Assembly (NCBI GenBank): GCA_964605235.1
Contig: CAZSBB010000054.1
Coordinates: forward strand, 1 to 31,153
Source: CAZSBB01 sp964605235
GTDB lineage: Bacteria > Planctomycetota > Phycisphaerae > Phycisphaerales > Phycisphaeraceae
Direction: 5' to 3'
DNA length: 31,153 bases
In this document: in pieces, positions 23,041 to 30,982 of the stretch
Layout of the letters: every line of letters begins with the position of its first letter
Numbering within the stretch: position 1 is the first letter of the stretch
Notes under the pieces: generated by a model
Database searches by the model: none
What the model was told of the DNA's origin: nothing
What the model saw: only the letters and a program-made list of their open reading frames with translations
Program-made: the position numbers and the translations under genes

Positions 23041-24709
23041 GCTGACCCGACAAACCCTCGCCGAGATGCGCCAGCAGAACCCGGAGCCCAAGAACTGGAT
23101 CAAGGTCGGCATGAGCACCTCCGGCATCGCCGCCGGCGCCAAAGCCGTCTATGAAACCCTCGTCCAGGGCGTCAAGGAACGCAACCTCGACATCGTGGTC
23201 AAGAAGACCGGCTGCGTGGGCATCTGCTCCGATGAGCCGCTGGTTGAAATCAATGTCGAAGGCGTGCCCCGCACCATGTATGGCCAGGTCGACGCCGACG
23301 TCGCCTCCTGGCTGCTCGACGCCCATGTCTGCGGCAAACGCGTGGTGCAGAAGTATGTCGTCCCCGGCTTTCCCGAACTGGTGCGCCCCGAAGACGACGT
23401 GCCCACCGCCGACAACCCCGCGGGCAATCCGCCCCGGCAATACCGCATCGTGCTGCGCAACGCCGGCGTGATCGATCCCGAAAGCCTCGAAGACTACATC
23501 GCCGTCGATGGCTACCGCGCCGTCGAACGCGCCCTGTGCGACCTGAAGCCCGAGGACGTCATCGCCGAGATCAAGAAAGCCGGCCTGCGCGGGCGCGGCG
23601 GGGCGGGTTTCCCCACCGGCATGAAGTGGGAACTGACCCGCAAGGTTCAGGCCGACGAACGCTTTGTCATCTGCAACGGCGACGAAGGCGACCCCGGCGC
23701 TTACATGGACCGCTCCGTTCTGGAAGACGATCCCCACGCAGTCATTGAAGGCATGATCATCGCCGGCTACGCGGTCGGCGCGACCGAAGGCTTCTTCTAC
23801 ATCCGCGCCGAGTACCCCCTGGCGGTGCAGCGCATCGAGAACGCCCTGAAGCAGGCGCGCCGCTACGGCCTGCTGGGCAAGAACATCCTCGACAGCGGGT
23901 TCGACTTCAACCTCGACATCCGCCTGGGCGCCGGGGCTTTCGTCTGCGGCGAGGAAACCGCACTGATCGCTTCCATCGAAGGTCAACGCGGCACGCCGCG
24001 CCCCCGCCCGCCGTTCCCCTCGGTCAGCGGCTTGTGGGGCAAACCCACCAGCATCAACAACGTGGAAACGCTCGCCAACGTGCCGCGCATCCTGCTCAAG
24101 GGCGCCGACTGGTTCGCTTCCATCGGCACGCCCACCAGCCGGGGCACGAAGGTTTTTGCCGTCACCGGCAAGGTCAAGAACTCGGGCCTGGTGGAAATCC
24201 CCATGGGCACCACGCTCGACACCATCGTCAACGGCATCTCCGGCGGTTCGGGCACGAACAAGCCGCTCAAGGCGGTGCAGACCGGCGGGCCCAGCGGCGG
24301 CGTCATCCCCGCCAAGCACTTCGACACTCCCGTCAGCTATGAAACCCTCGCCGAGCTCGGCTCCATCATGGGCTCGGGCGGCATGATCGTCATGGACGAG
24401 GACGACTCCATGGTTGACATCGCCAAGTTCTACCTCGGCTTCTGCGTCGAGGAGAGCTGCGGCAAGTGCGCACCCTGTCGCGTGGGCGGCAAACAGATGC
24501 TCCACCTGCTCGAAAAGATCGCCGGCGGACAAGGCGCGCCCGAAGACATTGACCGCCTGCGGCAAATCTGCACCGCCATGAAGGGCGCGTCGCTCTGTGG
24601 CCTGGGCCAAACCGCGCCCAACCCCGTGCTCTCGACCCTGCGTTACTTCAATGACGAGTACCAGACAGCCATCGCGGCGGCCCGGCAACCGGCCGGCGCG
24701 GGGGCGTGA
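23033..24709 (+). CDS. hydB: NADH-linked [FeFe]-hydrogenase beta subunit (NuoF-like)
   Basis: Flavin subunit of 558 residues that oxidises NADH or reduces NAD+. The FMN/NAD domain has GLRGRGGAGFPTG (184-196), NGDEGDPGAY (215-224) and GAGAFVCGEE (299-308). The [4Fe-4S] site is ESCGKCAPCR with C476, C479, C482 and the distant C522 in LCGLGQTAPNP. Two departures are clear. The N-terminal thioredoxin-like domain has only C61 and C65 (TGCVGIC); its first half reads VGMSTSGIAAGA with no cysteine where homologues carry cluster ligands. And the protein ends soon after the NuoF core (RQPAGAGA), without the C-terminal 2[4Fe-4S] ferredoxin-like domain of Thermotoga HydB (about 626 residues). The start overlaps the hydC stop by 8 nt. 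Confidence 0.95.
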   Translation: MAKLTRQTLAEMRQQNPEPKNWIKVGMSTSGIAAGAKAVYETLVQGVKERNLDIVVKKTGCVGICSDEPLVEINVEGVPRTMYGQVDADVASWLLDAHVCGKRVVQKYVVPGFPELVRPEDDVPTADNPAGNPPRQYRIVLRNAGVIDPESLEDYIAVDGYRAVERALCDLKPEDVIAEIKKAGLRGRGGAGFPTGMKWELTRKVQADERFVICNGDEGDPGAYMDRSVLEDDPHAVIEGMIIAGYAVGATEGFFYIRAEYPLAVQRIENALKQARRYGLLGKNILDSGFDFNLDIRLGAGAFVCGEETALIASIEGQRGTPRPRPPFPSVSGLWGKPTSINNVETLANVPRILLKGADWFASIGTPTSRGTKVFAVTGKVKNSGLVEIPMGTTLDTIVNGISGGSGTNKPLKAVQTGGPSGGVIPAKHFDTPVSYETLAELGSIMGSGGMIVMDEDDSMVDIAKFYLGFCVEESCGKCAPCRVGGKQMLHLLEKIAGGQGAPEDIDRLRQICTAMKGASLCGLGQTAPNPVLSTLRYFNDEYQTAIAAARQPAGAGA

Positions 24710-24783
24710 GGTGTTGAACGGATAACTTCGCTTTCCCCGCGCGAGCGCGCTTCCACGCCCTCGCGCCGGGCCGAGAACTTCCC

Positions 24784-26553
24784 ATGATCCAAGCCAACCT
24801 TGTCAAAGCCACCATCAACGGCCGACCGGTCGAAGTCCCCGCGGGGACGACCATCCTGGAAGCGGCCCAGGCGGTCAACATCAAAATCCCCACCCTCTGC
24901 AAGCACGATGACCTCCCGCCCACCGCGGCGTGCGGCATCTGCATCGTGCGCATCAAAAACAACCGCCGGCTGCCCCGGGCGTGCTGCACCCCGCTGGAAA
25001 ACGGCATGGACATCCTCACCCACGATCCCGAAATCGTGGAAGTCCGCAAAACCATCATTGAGATGATCCTCTCCAAGCATCCCAATGAATGCTTCACCTG
25101 CGGCCGCAACGGCACCTGCGAACTCCAGGACATCGCCGCCGACTTCGGCATCCGCGAGCAGCCCTTCCACAGCATCGTCCCCGATCTGCCCAAGGATGAT
25201 TCCACCAAGACCATCGTGCTCGACCCACGCAAGTGCATCTCCTGTGGGCGCTGCATCGAAGTCTGTCAGCAGGTCCAGAATGTCTGGGCGCTCTCCTTCC
25301 TCGAACGCGGCTTCGACACCCGCATCGCGCCCGCCGGCGAAATCGCGCTGGCGGAATCGCCCTGCGTCCGCTGCGGCCAGTGCTCGGCGCATTGCCCCAC
25401 CGGCGCCATCACCGAGTACGACGAAACCGCCAAGGTCTGGCAGAAACTCAAAGACCCCGACGCCCATTGCGTGGTCCAGATCGCCCCGGCGGTCCGCGTC
25501 GCCATCGGCGAAGCCTTCGGCATGAAGCCCGGCACCAACTGCACCGGCCGGCTGTACAAGGCGCTGCGCATGATGGGCTTCCATGCCGTCTTCGACACCA
25601 ACTTCGGCGCCGACCTGACCATCATGGAAGAAGCCAACGAGTTCGTCGAACGCTTCACCCAGGGCTCCAACGCCCTGCCCCTGATCACCAGCTGCTGCCC
25701 CGCGTGGATCGACTATCTCGAAAAATACTACGGCGACATGATCGAGGAGTTCTCCACCGCCAAGAGCCCCCACGAAATGGTCGGCGTCCTCACCAAAACC
25801 TACTACGCCCAACGCATCAACCTCGCCCCCGAAAAAATCTTCGGCGTCTCCATCATGCCCTGCACCGCCAAGAAGTACGAAATCGGCCGCACCGCCGAAA
25901 TGTACGCCTCCGGCCAGCAGGACGTCGACTGCGTGCTCACCACCCGCGAACTGGCGCGGATGATCAAGCAGGCCGGCATCGACTTCGTCAACCTCGACGA
26001 TGACGAACAGGCCGACAACATCCTGGGCGAATACACCGGCGCCGCCACCCTCTTCGGCGTCACCGGCGGCGTCATGGAAGCGGCGCTCCGCACCGCCTAC
26101 AAACTCGTCACCAAGGAAGAACTCCCCGACGACGCCATCGAGTTCCAGGACATCCGCGGCCTCAAGGGCGTCAAGGAAGCCACCCTCAACATCGCCGGCC
26201 ACGAAATCCGCATCGCCGTCGCCAGCGGTCTGGGCAACGTCCAGTCCGTGCTCGAACGCGTCAAGGCCGCCCGCGACAAGAATGAAGACCTGCCCTACCA
26301 CTTCATCGAAGTCATGGCGTGCCCCGGCGGCTGCATCGGCGGCGGCGGCCAGCCCTACGGCGTCACCGACGAGCTGCGCGCCCAACGCGCCAGCGGCCTG
26401 TACCAGGAAGACCGCGAGATGAGCAAACGCCGCTCGCACCAGAACACCCATGTGCAGAAGCTCTACGATGAGTTCCTCGGCAAACCGCTGAGCCACAAAG
26501 CCCACGAACTGCTGCACACCACCTACAAGCCGCGCCCGCTCTATCAACGCTAA
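24784..26553 (+). CDS. hydA: [FeFe]-hydrogenase catalytic subunit
   Basis: Protein of 589 residues that reduces protons or oxidises H2 at the H-cluster. All three signatures are perfect: TSCCPAW (302-308), MPCTAKKYE (358-366) and EVMACPGGCIGGGGQP (509-524), giving ligands C305, C360, C513, C517 and proton-relay C304. N-terminal relay clusters: plant-type [2Fe-2S] (C39, C50, C53, C67/68), the His-Cys3 [4Fe-4S] (H99, C103, C106, C112) and a bacterial 2[4Fe-4S] ferredoxin domain (C151, C154, C157, C161; C194, C197, C200, C204). The C-terminal small-subunit-like segment ends near KPRPLYQR, and there is no extra C-terminal [2Fe-2S] domain as in Thermotoga HydA. It follows hydB by 74 nt, with a weak GAGAA upstream. 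Maturases HydE, HydF and HydG are needed and are not in the window. Confidence 0.98.
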   Translation: MIQANLVKATINGRPVEVPAGTTILEAAQAVNIKIPTLCKHDDLPPTAACGICIVRIKNNRRLPRACCTPLENGMDILTHDPEIVEVRKTIIEMILSKHPNECFTCGRNGTCELQDIAADFGIREQPFHSIVPDLPKDDSTKTIVLDPRKCISCGRCIEVCQQVQNVWALSFLERGFDTRIAPAGEIALAESPCVRCGQCSAHCPTGAITEYDETAKVWQKLKDPDAHCVVQIAPAVRVAIGEAFGMKPGTNCTGRLYKALRMMGFHAVFDTNFGADLTIMEEANEFVERFTQGSNALPLITSCCPAWIDYLEKYYGDMIEEFSTAKSPHEMVGVLTKTYYAQRINLAPEKIFGVSIMPCTAKKYEIGRTAEMYASGQQDVDCVLTTRELARMIKQAGIDFVNLDDDEQADNILGEYTGAATLFGVTGGVMEAALRTAYKLVTKEELPDDAIEFQDIRGLKGVKEATLNIAGHEIRIAVASGLGNVQSVLERVKAARDKNEDLPYHFIEVMACPGGCIGGGGQPYGVTDELRAQRASGLYQEDREMSKRRSHQNTHVQKLYDEFLGKPLSHKAHELLHTTYKPRPLYQR

Positions 26554-26603
26554 ACCCACGGGCCCATCACCCGGCCCCGGCCACGAGTCACCATCTCACC
26601 ACC

Positions 26604-26642
26604 ACCGCGCCGCACCCCCACGTTCGGCGCGGTTTTTCTTTG
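26604..26642 (+). terminator. Rho-independent terminator of the hydrogenase operon
   Basis: ACCGCGCCG (26604-26612) and CGGCGCGGT (26625-26633) form a perfect 9-bp stem with a 12-nt loop, followed by TTTTTCTTT. It lies 50 nt after the hydA stop and is the clearest intrinsic terminator in the window. Confidence 0.92.
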
Positions 26643-26801
26643 TCCGCAAGCCGCAGCACCCCTGAACATGTCACCGGTCTGCTGTGACACCGCAACGCAA
26701 CTCCACTGCCCGCCAGCAGTTGTCCCTGTCACTTCCGATGTCAGGTGACATTGCTCTCCGGGCCTGGGCTTGCGACGACGCCCCGGACCGCGGCGTTTTG
26801 C

Positions 26802-26893
26802 TCCGCAGATGGTGCAGATGAACGCAGATGTGTGCAGATGCTTGCATGGTCGCGCCGCCGGCTTCATCTGCGTCAATCTGCGTCATCTGCGGA
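26802..26893. repeat. GCAGATGA-type inverted repeat, copy A
   Basis: The left arm 26802-26830 begins TCCGCAGATGGTGCAGATG and the right arm 26865-26893 ends CGTCATCTGCGGA; they are inverted copies with a few mismatches, built of a GCAGATGAAC-like word repeated every 9-11 bp. The same family recurs at 29081-29245 and 30864-30946. The rest of the gap 26643-27043 holds the palindrome ATGTCAGGTGACAT (26738-26751), an interrupted TGTCAC...GTGACA pair (26669-26689) and the promoter of the next gene. Confidence 0.85.
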
Positions 26894-26987
26894 TACACAT
26901 TCGGCCGGCCGGCTCGGCTTTGAACGCCTTGGTCGTGCTTGGTGTGCCCTTGAGAATCTGTTCCGCTGGTCCACTGTTTTCGTTGAT

Positions 26988-27011
26988 TTCGATTATTGCG
27001 TATAATTCGAA
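26988..27011 (+). promoter_or_regulatory. -10 box inside an inverted repeat, ahead of the HTH/PIN pair
   Basis: A perfect TATAAT (27001-27006) is enclosed by TTCGATTAT (26988-26996) and ATAATTCGAA (27002-27011), inverted copies with one bulged base. No good -35 box is seen at 16-18 bp (TTGATT at 26983 is only 12 bp away). An operator over the -10 box is what an autorepressing antitoxin would use. Confidence 0.5.
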
Positions 27012-27043
27012 TAGCCGATATGCTTGTGTCAGGAGGTTATGCC

Positions 27044-27502
27044 ATGATCACCATCCCTGAGCCAACTCAGCAGGACGTGGAGATGGCGCGCTCCGCCAGC
27101 AGCGTTCTGCGCGCCCATGCCGAGACCCTTGGACTCACCGAAGGGTCGGTTGGCCAGTTGCGGGTGCAAGTGGATGCCGATGGTGACTTGATTGAGCTGC
27201 CCCCCATGGTCACCCGCCTGCTGCAAATCGTGCTGGAACACATGGCGGCAGGCCATCCCATCAGCATCATGCCGCTGGAGGCTGAAATGACCACCCAGCA
27301 GGCGGCCGACATGCTGGGTGTTTCGCGCCCGTTCTTCATCAAGCTGCTGGAGCAGGGAGCGGTGCAGCATCGAAAAGTCGGGCGCCACCGACGCATTCGC
27401 GTCGCCGACTTGTTGGCTTATCGAAAACAGAATCAGGCGGCGCGCTCAGCGGCTTTGGATGAACTCACCCAAATCGGACAGGAACTTGGAGATTACCAGT
27501 AA
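27044..27502 (+). CDS. Excisionase-type HTH protein, probable antitoxin of the PIN pair
   Basis: Protein of 152 residues. Residues about 84-128 form a helix-turn-helix of the excisionase/MerR-like type (MTTQQAADMLGVSRPFFIKL then GAVQHRKVGRHRRIRVADLLAYR), with the common AADxLGVSR motif and a basic wing. The N-terminal 80 residues are helical, with VLEHMAAGHPISIMPLE leading into the HTH. AGGAGG lies 7 nt before the ATG, the best ribosome site in the window. The next gene, a PIN-domain protein, starts 15 nt after the stop. Such HTH/PIN pairs are common and are usually read as type II toxin-antitoxin systems, with this protein as DNA-binding antitoxin and autorepressor. The C-terminal tail (QAARSAALDELTQIGQELGDYQ) would be the toxin-binding part; that role is inferred. 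Confidence 0.82.
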   Translation: MITIPEPTQQDVEMARSASSVLRAHAETLGLTEGSVGQLRVQVDADGDLIELPPMVTRLLQIVLEHMAAGHPISIMPLEAEMTTQQAADMLGVSRPFFIKLLEQGAVQHRKVGRHRRIRVADLLAYRKQNQAARSAALDELTQIGQELGDYQ

Positions 27503-27517
27503 CTTCTGGGGGCGGGC

Positions 27518-28090
27518 TTGAGCACCTTCACGGCATTTTTTGACACCAACGTTCTGGTTCCGGCATCGGTGCGCGATCTCCTGATGCAGTTGGCGACGAC
27601 GGGTTTGTTTCGGGCCAGGTGGTCCGCGCATGTCCTCGATGAATTGCGGTCCGTTTTGGTGGATCGGCAAGGTAAACCCGCTGACCGGGTTGATCGGATG
27701 TTGGCGCTGATGATCGAGCATGCGGCCGACCCACTGGTCAAGGGATATCAACCAACCATGGCGGGATTGAACTTGCCCGATCCCGACGACCATCACGTGC
27801 TCGCGGCCGCCATCCACGCCAAGGCCAGCGTGATTGTCACATACAACCTCAAGCATTACCCCGACAACATCTTGTTGCCCCTGGGCATCGAATCGCAACA
27901 CCCCGATGAATTCATCGCCAATCTGCTGGATCTTCACCCCGCGCCGGTGGTGACATCCGTACGAACGATCTTAAAACGGCTCAAACTACCACCGCTCACC
28001 CCAGCGCAGCTCCTGGATGTTTATGCGCGCAATCAGTTGGTCAGGACGGAAGTGATGTTGCGGGAGTTCTTCACGGGCGCGTCAGAATAA
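27518..28090 (+). CDS. PIN-domain protein, probable ribonuclease toxin
   Basis: Protein of 190 residues. The PIN fold is visible from the N-terminus: AFFDTNVLVPA with catalytic Asp9, HVLDELRSVL with Glu42, LPDPDDHHVLAAAIHAKASVIVTYNLKHYP with Asp88, Asp90 or Asp91 and Asn110. These acidic residues hold the Mg ions that cut RNA in VapC-like toxins. The final 65 residues are helical (PAPVVTSVRTILKRLKLPPLTPAQLLDVYARNQL) and longer than in classical VapC, as in the PIN_3-like group. The start is read as TTG 27518, the first start codon after the in-frame stop, with a GGGGGCGGG stretch just upstream; no ATG gives a full PIN motif. The 15-nt gap to the HTH gene implies one transcript. Confidence 0.83.
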   Translation: MSTFTAFFDTNVLVPASVRDLLMQLATTGLFRARWSAHVLDELRSVLVDRQGKPADRVDRMLALMIEHAADPLVKGYQPTMAGLNLPDPDDHHVLAAAIHAKASVIVTYNLKHYPDNILLPLGIESQHPDEFIANLLDLHPAPVVTSVRTILKRLKLPPLTPAQLLDVYARNQLVRTEVMLREFFTGASE

Positions 28091-28201
28091 GTTTTCCCGC
28101 TTGCACCGTATCCACTTCATGGCCCCGGCCGGAAACGATCGGCCGCCAGGAAGCAGTGGAATCTCTTGTTAATTCCCCCGCCCAAGCCTCACACTGCCAG
28201 C

Positions 28202-29038
28202 ATGTCCTCCTGCGCCAGCCAACCCGCCCTCGCCCCCGGAAGTGCCCCCGGAACCGCCCCCGGAAGTGACCCCGGCTCCACCTCCAATCCCCAAACCGAC
28301 AGCTCAACCCATCAACCCATCCCCGATCCCATCAATCTGCTCAAAGCCCTGGTGGATCACGAGCGGACCGCTGAATCGCTGAGCGTGGAAGAACGACAGG
28401 CGCTGGGCGACCATCTGACGCTCGAAGGCTTCACTGTGGCGGAAATCGCCCGCCGGCTGGGGGTCTGTTCCCGCACCATCCTGCGCGACCGTCAACACGT
28501 CCGCGCGACCCGGGCGGTCTTCAACGACGATCAATCTTTCACCCCCCAGATGGTCGGCGAGTTCCTCCGCCAGACCGACCACAGCCTCGCCCAGCTGCGC
28601 CGCTTGACCCGCAACCCCCATCTGTCGGTGCGCGAGCGGGTGCAGATCGAGACCGGCATACATCGCATCCTCACCAGCACGATTGGCGTGTTGCAGACCC
28701 TGGGCTACATGCCGCGGATCAAGCCGCAGGAGCCGAGCAATCTCAGTGCGCCGCCCCGCGCCAGCCTGAAGCAGCCGGTGGAGGTGGACCATGAGGTTTT
28801 CCGCTACGCCCTGCTGGCCGGCGGGCCGGAGGCGGCAAGCAAAGTGCTCCGTGATCCCGAGCTGCCGCGCGATGCGGAAGCGGAGTGGCAGCTGCGTCTG
28901 GGCCGATCCCCGGTGTTCGAGTTGCCCGAGCGTCTGCGGCAGGAGATGCAACAGGAGATGAGCCGGGGGGCGGCGCCAAGAGCCGCGCCCAACCGCCGGG
29001 CGCGCAGGGCACGCCGCGCGCGGCAGGACTCATCCTGA
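28202..29038 (+). CDS. Unrecognised helix-turn-helix protein with a repeat-derived C-terminus
   Basis: Protein of 278 residues. The first 40 residues are low complexity, including APGSAPGTAPGSDPGS, encoded by four 12-bp units related to the decamer array at 2121-2260. Residues about 55-105 contain VEERQALGDHLTLEGFTVAEIARRLGVCSRTILRDRQHVRA, a helix-turn-helix as in small terminase subunits or sigma-like regulators. About 110-175 is helical (RQTDHSLAQLRRLTRNPHLSVRERVQIETGIHRIL). The extreme C-terminus is Arg/Ala-rich (RRARRARRARQDSS), and its last codons and stop lie within a dispersed 100-bp repeat. No ribosome site is evident before ATG 28202. Function is unknown; a phage- or element-derived DNA-binding protein is possible. 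No terminase large subunit or other phage gene is nearby. Confidence 0.6.
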   Translation: MSSCASQPALAPGSAPGTAPGSDPGSTSNPQTDSSTHQPIPDPINLLKALVDHERTAESLSVEERQALGDHLTLEGFTVAEIARRLGVCSRTILRDRQHVRATRAVFNDDQSFTPQMVGEFLRQTDHSLAQLRRLTRNPHLSVRERVQIETGIHRILTSTIGVLQTLGYMPRIKPQEPSNLSAPPRASLKQPVEVDHEVFRYALLAGGPEAASKVLRDPELPRDAEAEWQLRLGRSPVFELPERLRQEMQQEMSRGAAPRAAPNRRARRARRARQDSS

Positions 29039-29117
29039 CGGCTTATCCGGCTTCGGCGCCGTCGGGGTTGAAGCGTGTTGATCCGCAGATGAGGCAGATG
29101 ACGCAGATAATGCAGGA
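29018..29117. repeat. 100-bp dispersed repeat, copy 1
   Basis: From GCGCGGCAGGACTCATCC to TAATGCAGGA this stretch is more than 90% identical to 30800-30900, with a handful of substitutions and a rearranged GATGA block. It starts inside the HTH gene and includes that gene's stop codon (29036-29038), then runs into a GCAGATGA-type arm (from 29082). Confidence 0.9.
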
Positions 29118-29152
29118 TTGCGCCTCCGGTGCCCCACCGCATCACAAGGCCG

Positions 29153-29245
29153 TCCGCAGATGAACGCAGATGAACGCAGATGAACGCAGATGTATGACCA
29201 GTCACAACGCCTGCTTATCTGCGTTGATCTGCGTCATCTGCGGAT
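29153..29245. repeat. GCAGATGA-type inverted repeat, copy B
   Basis: The left arm at 29153-29192 has four repeats of the 10-bp word AACGCAGATG after TCCGCAGATG; the right arm at 29217-29245 reads ATCTGCGTTGATCTGCG and on to CATCTGCGGAT. Together with the preceding arm at 29082-29117, this fills the 330-bp gap between the HTH gene and the zinc-ribbon gene. Nothing else was recognised in 29246-29369. Confidence 0.88.
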
Positions 29246-29369
29246 ACTCTTCTTGCTAGTTTGCACGGCCATTTTCATCCTGTACGCATTCGCGTAGCCC
29301 TTGGTCATGAATGGGTGATGCCATTACAATGTGGCTGTACCAAGCGATTCAGGCCGACGGGGCAGGGGC

Positions 29370-30773
29370 ATGCCGTCGATCTTAATCTCGAGGGGGCAGG
29401 GGGTCGCAAACATTTTTCCAGTCATCGTCATCGGTGTGCTTCTGTGTTTGGGCGCGATCGGCATGATTCTGCTCACGCGCGGCGTGCGCGGCCGAGTGCT
29501 TGACAACCACCCCGTTTGCAATCGTTGCCAGTTCGATCTGATCGATCTGTACCCGGCTGCGGCTGCGTGCCCCGAATGCGGCGGCAAGTTGTCCATGCCC
29601 GATGCCATCGTCGTCGGCAACCGCCGTCGCCAGCCCGTGCAGGCCTGGGTCGGCGGAGTGATGCTGGCAGTCCTGACCCTTGGGATCGCGTATTTCACCT
29701 ATGCCAGAATGCGCGGCAACATCGACTGGCAAGCACTCAAGCCGCTGTGGGTGTTGCGGATGGAAGCGGCGCACGGCCCACCCGGCGACGCTGAGTCATT
29801 CAAGGAGATCAATCGCCGACTCAACAATGGCATCCTTTCCGACCACGATGTGGCCGCCACCGCCCAGTGGGTTGTGGCGCAAATGCAGGACCCCACGAAG
29901 TCGCTCTGGAGCCACACGCTGGGTGAATTCGTGGAGCAGGCATGGTCGCGCGGACAACTCCAACGGGAGGATCTGGACCAGTACGCCCAGACGGTGTTGG
30001 CGCGGGCATCCGACGATGTGCAATTGGTGGTGCGCCCCCGTGTGCGCTTGGATGATCCGCTGCCGTTTACCTTGCGCGGCGGACTCCGGATTTGGCGCTA
30101 CTCCACGTCCGGCATGGAATTCCACCAGACATACGCCAATCTCCGCATTGACGATGCCACCCTGCTTGCAGAGTCGGGGAGCACTAGTAACGGATTTGGC
30201 TTCACAGGCGGGTGGGTGACTGGCGTAGCTCCGGAGACCCTGGCGGTTGCGAAGCTGACGCCGGGTCAACACCTCGCCTGCCTGAACGTGCAGCATGAAG
30301 TCAGACTTGGGGGACAGGTTCTAGCCTCGAATCAGCGCGACCTGACCTGCGCATTTGCAGTCCTGCCATCGGAGCAGCCGACCGTGACCCTTGTCCCTCC
30401 TGAGCCGCATACGGAAGCGATCCGGCGATCACTGCATTTCAAGCGTCTGCTGCACCGAAAAGACAGGCTTGGAATGAACGCGCTGCAACTGTACTACGAC
30501 TGCGACACGCTTCCTGTGGATCTGTGCCACCGGGTGGAAATCCATGCCGCTGGGCAGGTCATTCAACTGCAAATACTGACGATTCCGGCGGAAGCAAAGG
30601 CAATGTCGGGGCTCATCGGTTCCACGATGTACCAGCCGGAGGTTGAGCTTCAGGTCCAACAAGTGGATGTCGTCTTGAAGCCCGATCTGTCCCGCGGCAT
30701 CTGGTCAATCGACATCGACCAGGTCTGGGGCGGCGAATTGCGCTTCATCGGCGTGCCAGTCGAGTCACGCTAG
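29370..30773 (+). CDS. Membrane protein with a zinc ribbon between two transmembrane helices
   Basis: Protein of 467 residues from ATG 29370; an in-frame GTG at 29331 would add 13. Helix one is about 12-36 (VANIFPVIVIGVLLCLGAIGMILL). Next comes a zinc ribbon, CNRCQFDLIDLYPAAAACPECGGKL, with the C-x2-C...C-P-E-C spacing and the xFDL piece typical of many planctomycete membrane proteins. Helix two is about 92-114 (WVGGVMLAVLTLGIAYFTYA). The remaining 350 residues are a large soluble domain with an armadillo-like helical start (GILSDHDVAATAQWVVAQMQDP) and beta-rich remainder, including DLTCAFAVLPSEQPTVTLVPPEP. GGGG lies 7 nt before ATG 29370. No enzyme motif was seen and the function is unknown. 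It stands alone between repeat blocks. Confidence 0.75.
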   Translation: MPSILISRGQGVANIFPVIVIGVLLCLGAIGMILLTRGVRGRVLDNHPVCNRCQFDLIDLYPAAAACPECGGKLSMPDAIVVGNRRRQPVQAWVGGVMLAVLTLGIAYFTYARMRGNIDWQALKPLWVLRMEAAHGPPGDAESFKEINRRLNNGILSDHDVAATAQWVVAQMQDPTKSLWSHTLGEFVEQAWSRGQLQREDLDQYAQTVLARASDDVQLVVRPRVRLDDPLPFTLRGGLRIWRYSTSGMEFHQTYANLRIDDATLLAESGSTSNGFGFTGGWVTGVAPETLAVAKLTPGQHLACLNVQHEVRLGGQVLASNQRDLTCAFAVLPSEQPTVTLVPPEPHTEAIRRSLHFKRLLHRKDRLGMNALQLYYDCDTLPVDLCHRVEIHAAGQVIQLQILTIPAEAKAMSGLIGSTMYQPEVELQVQQVDVVLKPDLSRGIWSIDIDQVWGGELRFIGVPVESR

Positions 30774-30799
30774 CTGGTCGGGCGCGCCGGGCCAGTCGG

Positions 30800-30946
30800 G
30801 CGCGGCAGGACTCATCCTGACGGCTTATCTGGCTTCGGCGACATCGGGGATGAAGCGTGTTGGTCCGCAGATGACGCAGATGAACGCAGATAATGCAGGA
30901 GTAGGGGCCGGTTCTACCGTTGCGTTGATCTGCGTCATCGGCGGAT
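30800..30946. repeat. 100-bp dispersed repeat, copy 2, with GCAGATGA arms (copy C)
   Basis: 30800-30900 repeats 29018-29117, including the CTCATCCTGACGGCTTAT core and the GAAGCGTGTTG segment. The arm TCCGCAGATGACGCAGATG (from 30864) pairs with the inverted arm TTGATCTGCGTCATC...GCGGAT ending at 30946. No gene is seen in 30774-31153. Confidence 0.88.
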
Positions 30947-30982
30947 ATCCATGCTGTTGGCCAGGTCATTCCATATAAGCAC

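Noticed and set aside
22546..26553. Complex I (nuoEFG) fragment
   Set aside because: The third gene has perfect H-cluster motifs (TSCCPAW, MPCTAKKYE, ACPGGCIGGGGQP) absent from NuoG, so this is a hydrogenase operon.
26666..26751. CRP/FNR-like sites (TGTCAC...GTGACA and ATGTCAGGTGACAT)
   Set aside because: Symmetric, but between a terminator and a repeat, not at a promoter; half-site spacing does not match a known regulator well enough to call.
28202..29038. Prophage terminase small subunit
   Set aside because: The helix-turn-helix and size would allow it, but no large terminase, portal, capsid or integrase gene lies nearby; left as unrecognised.
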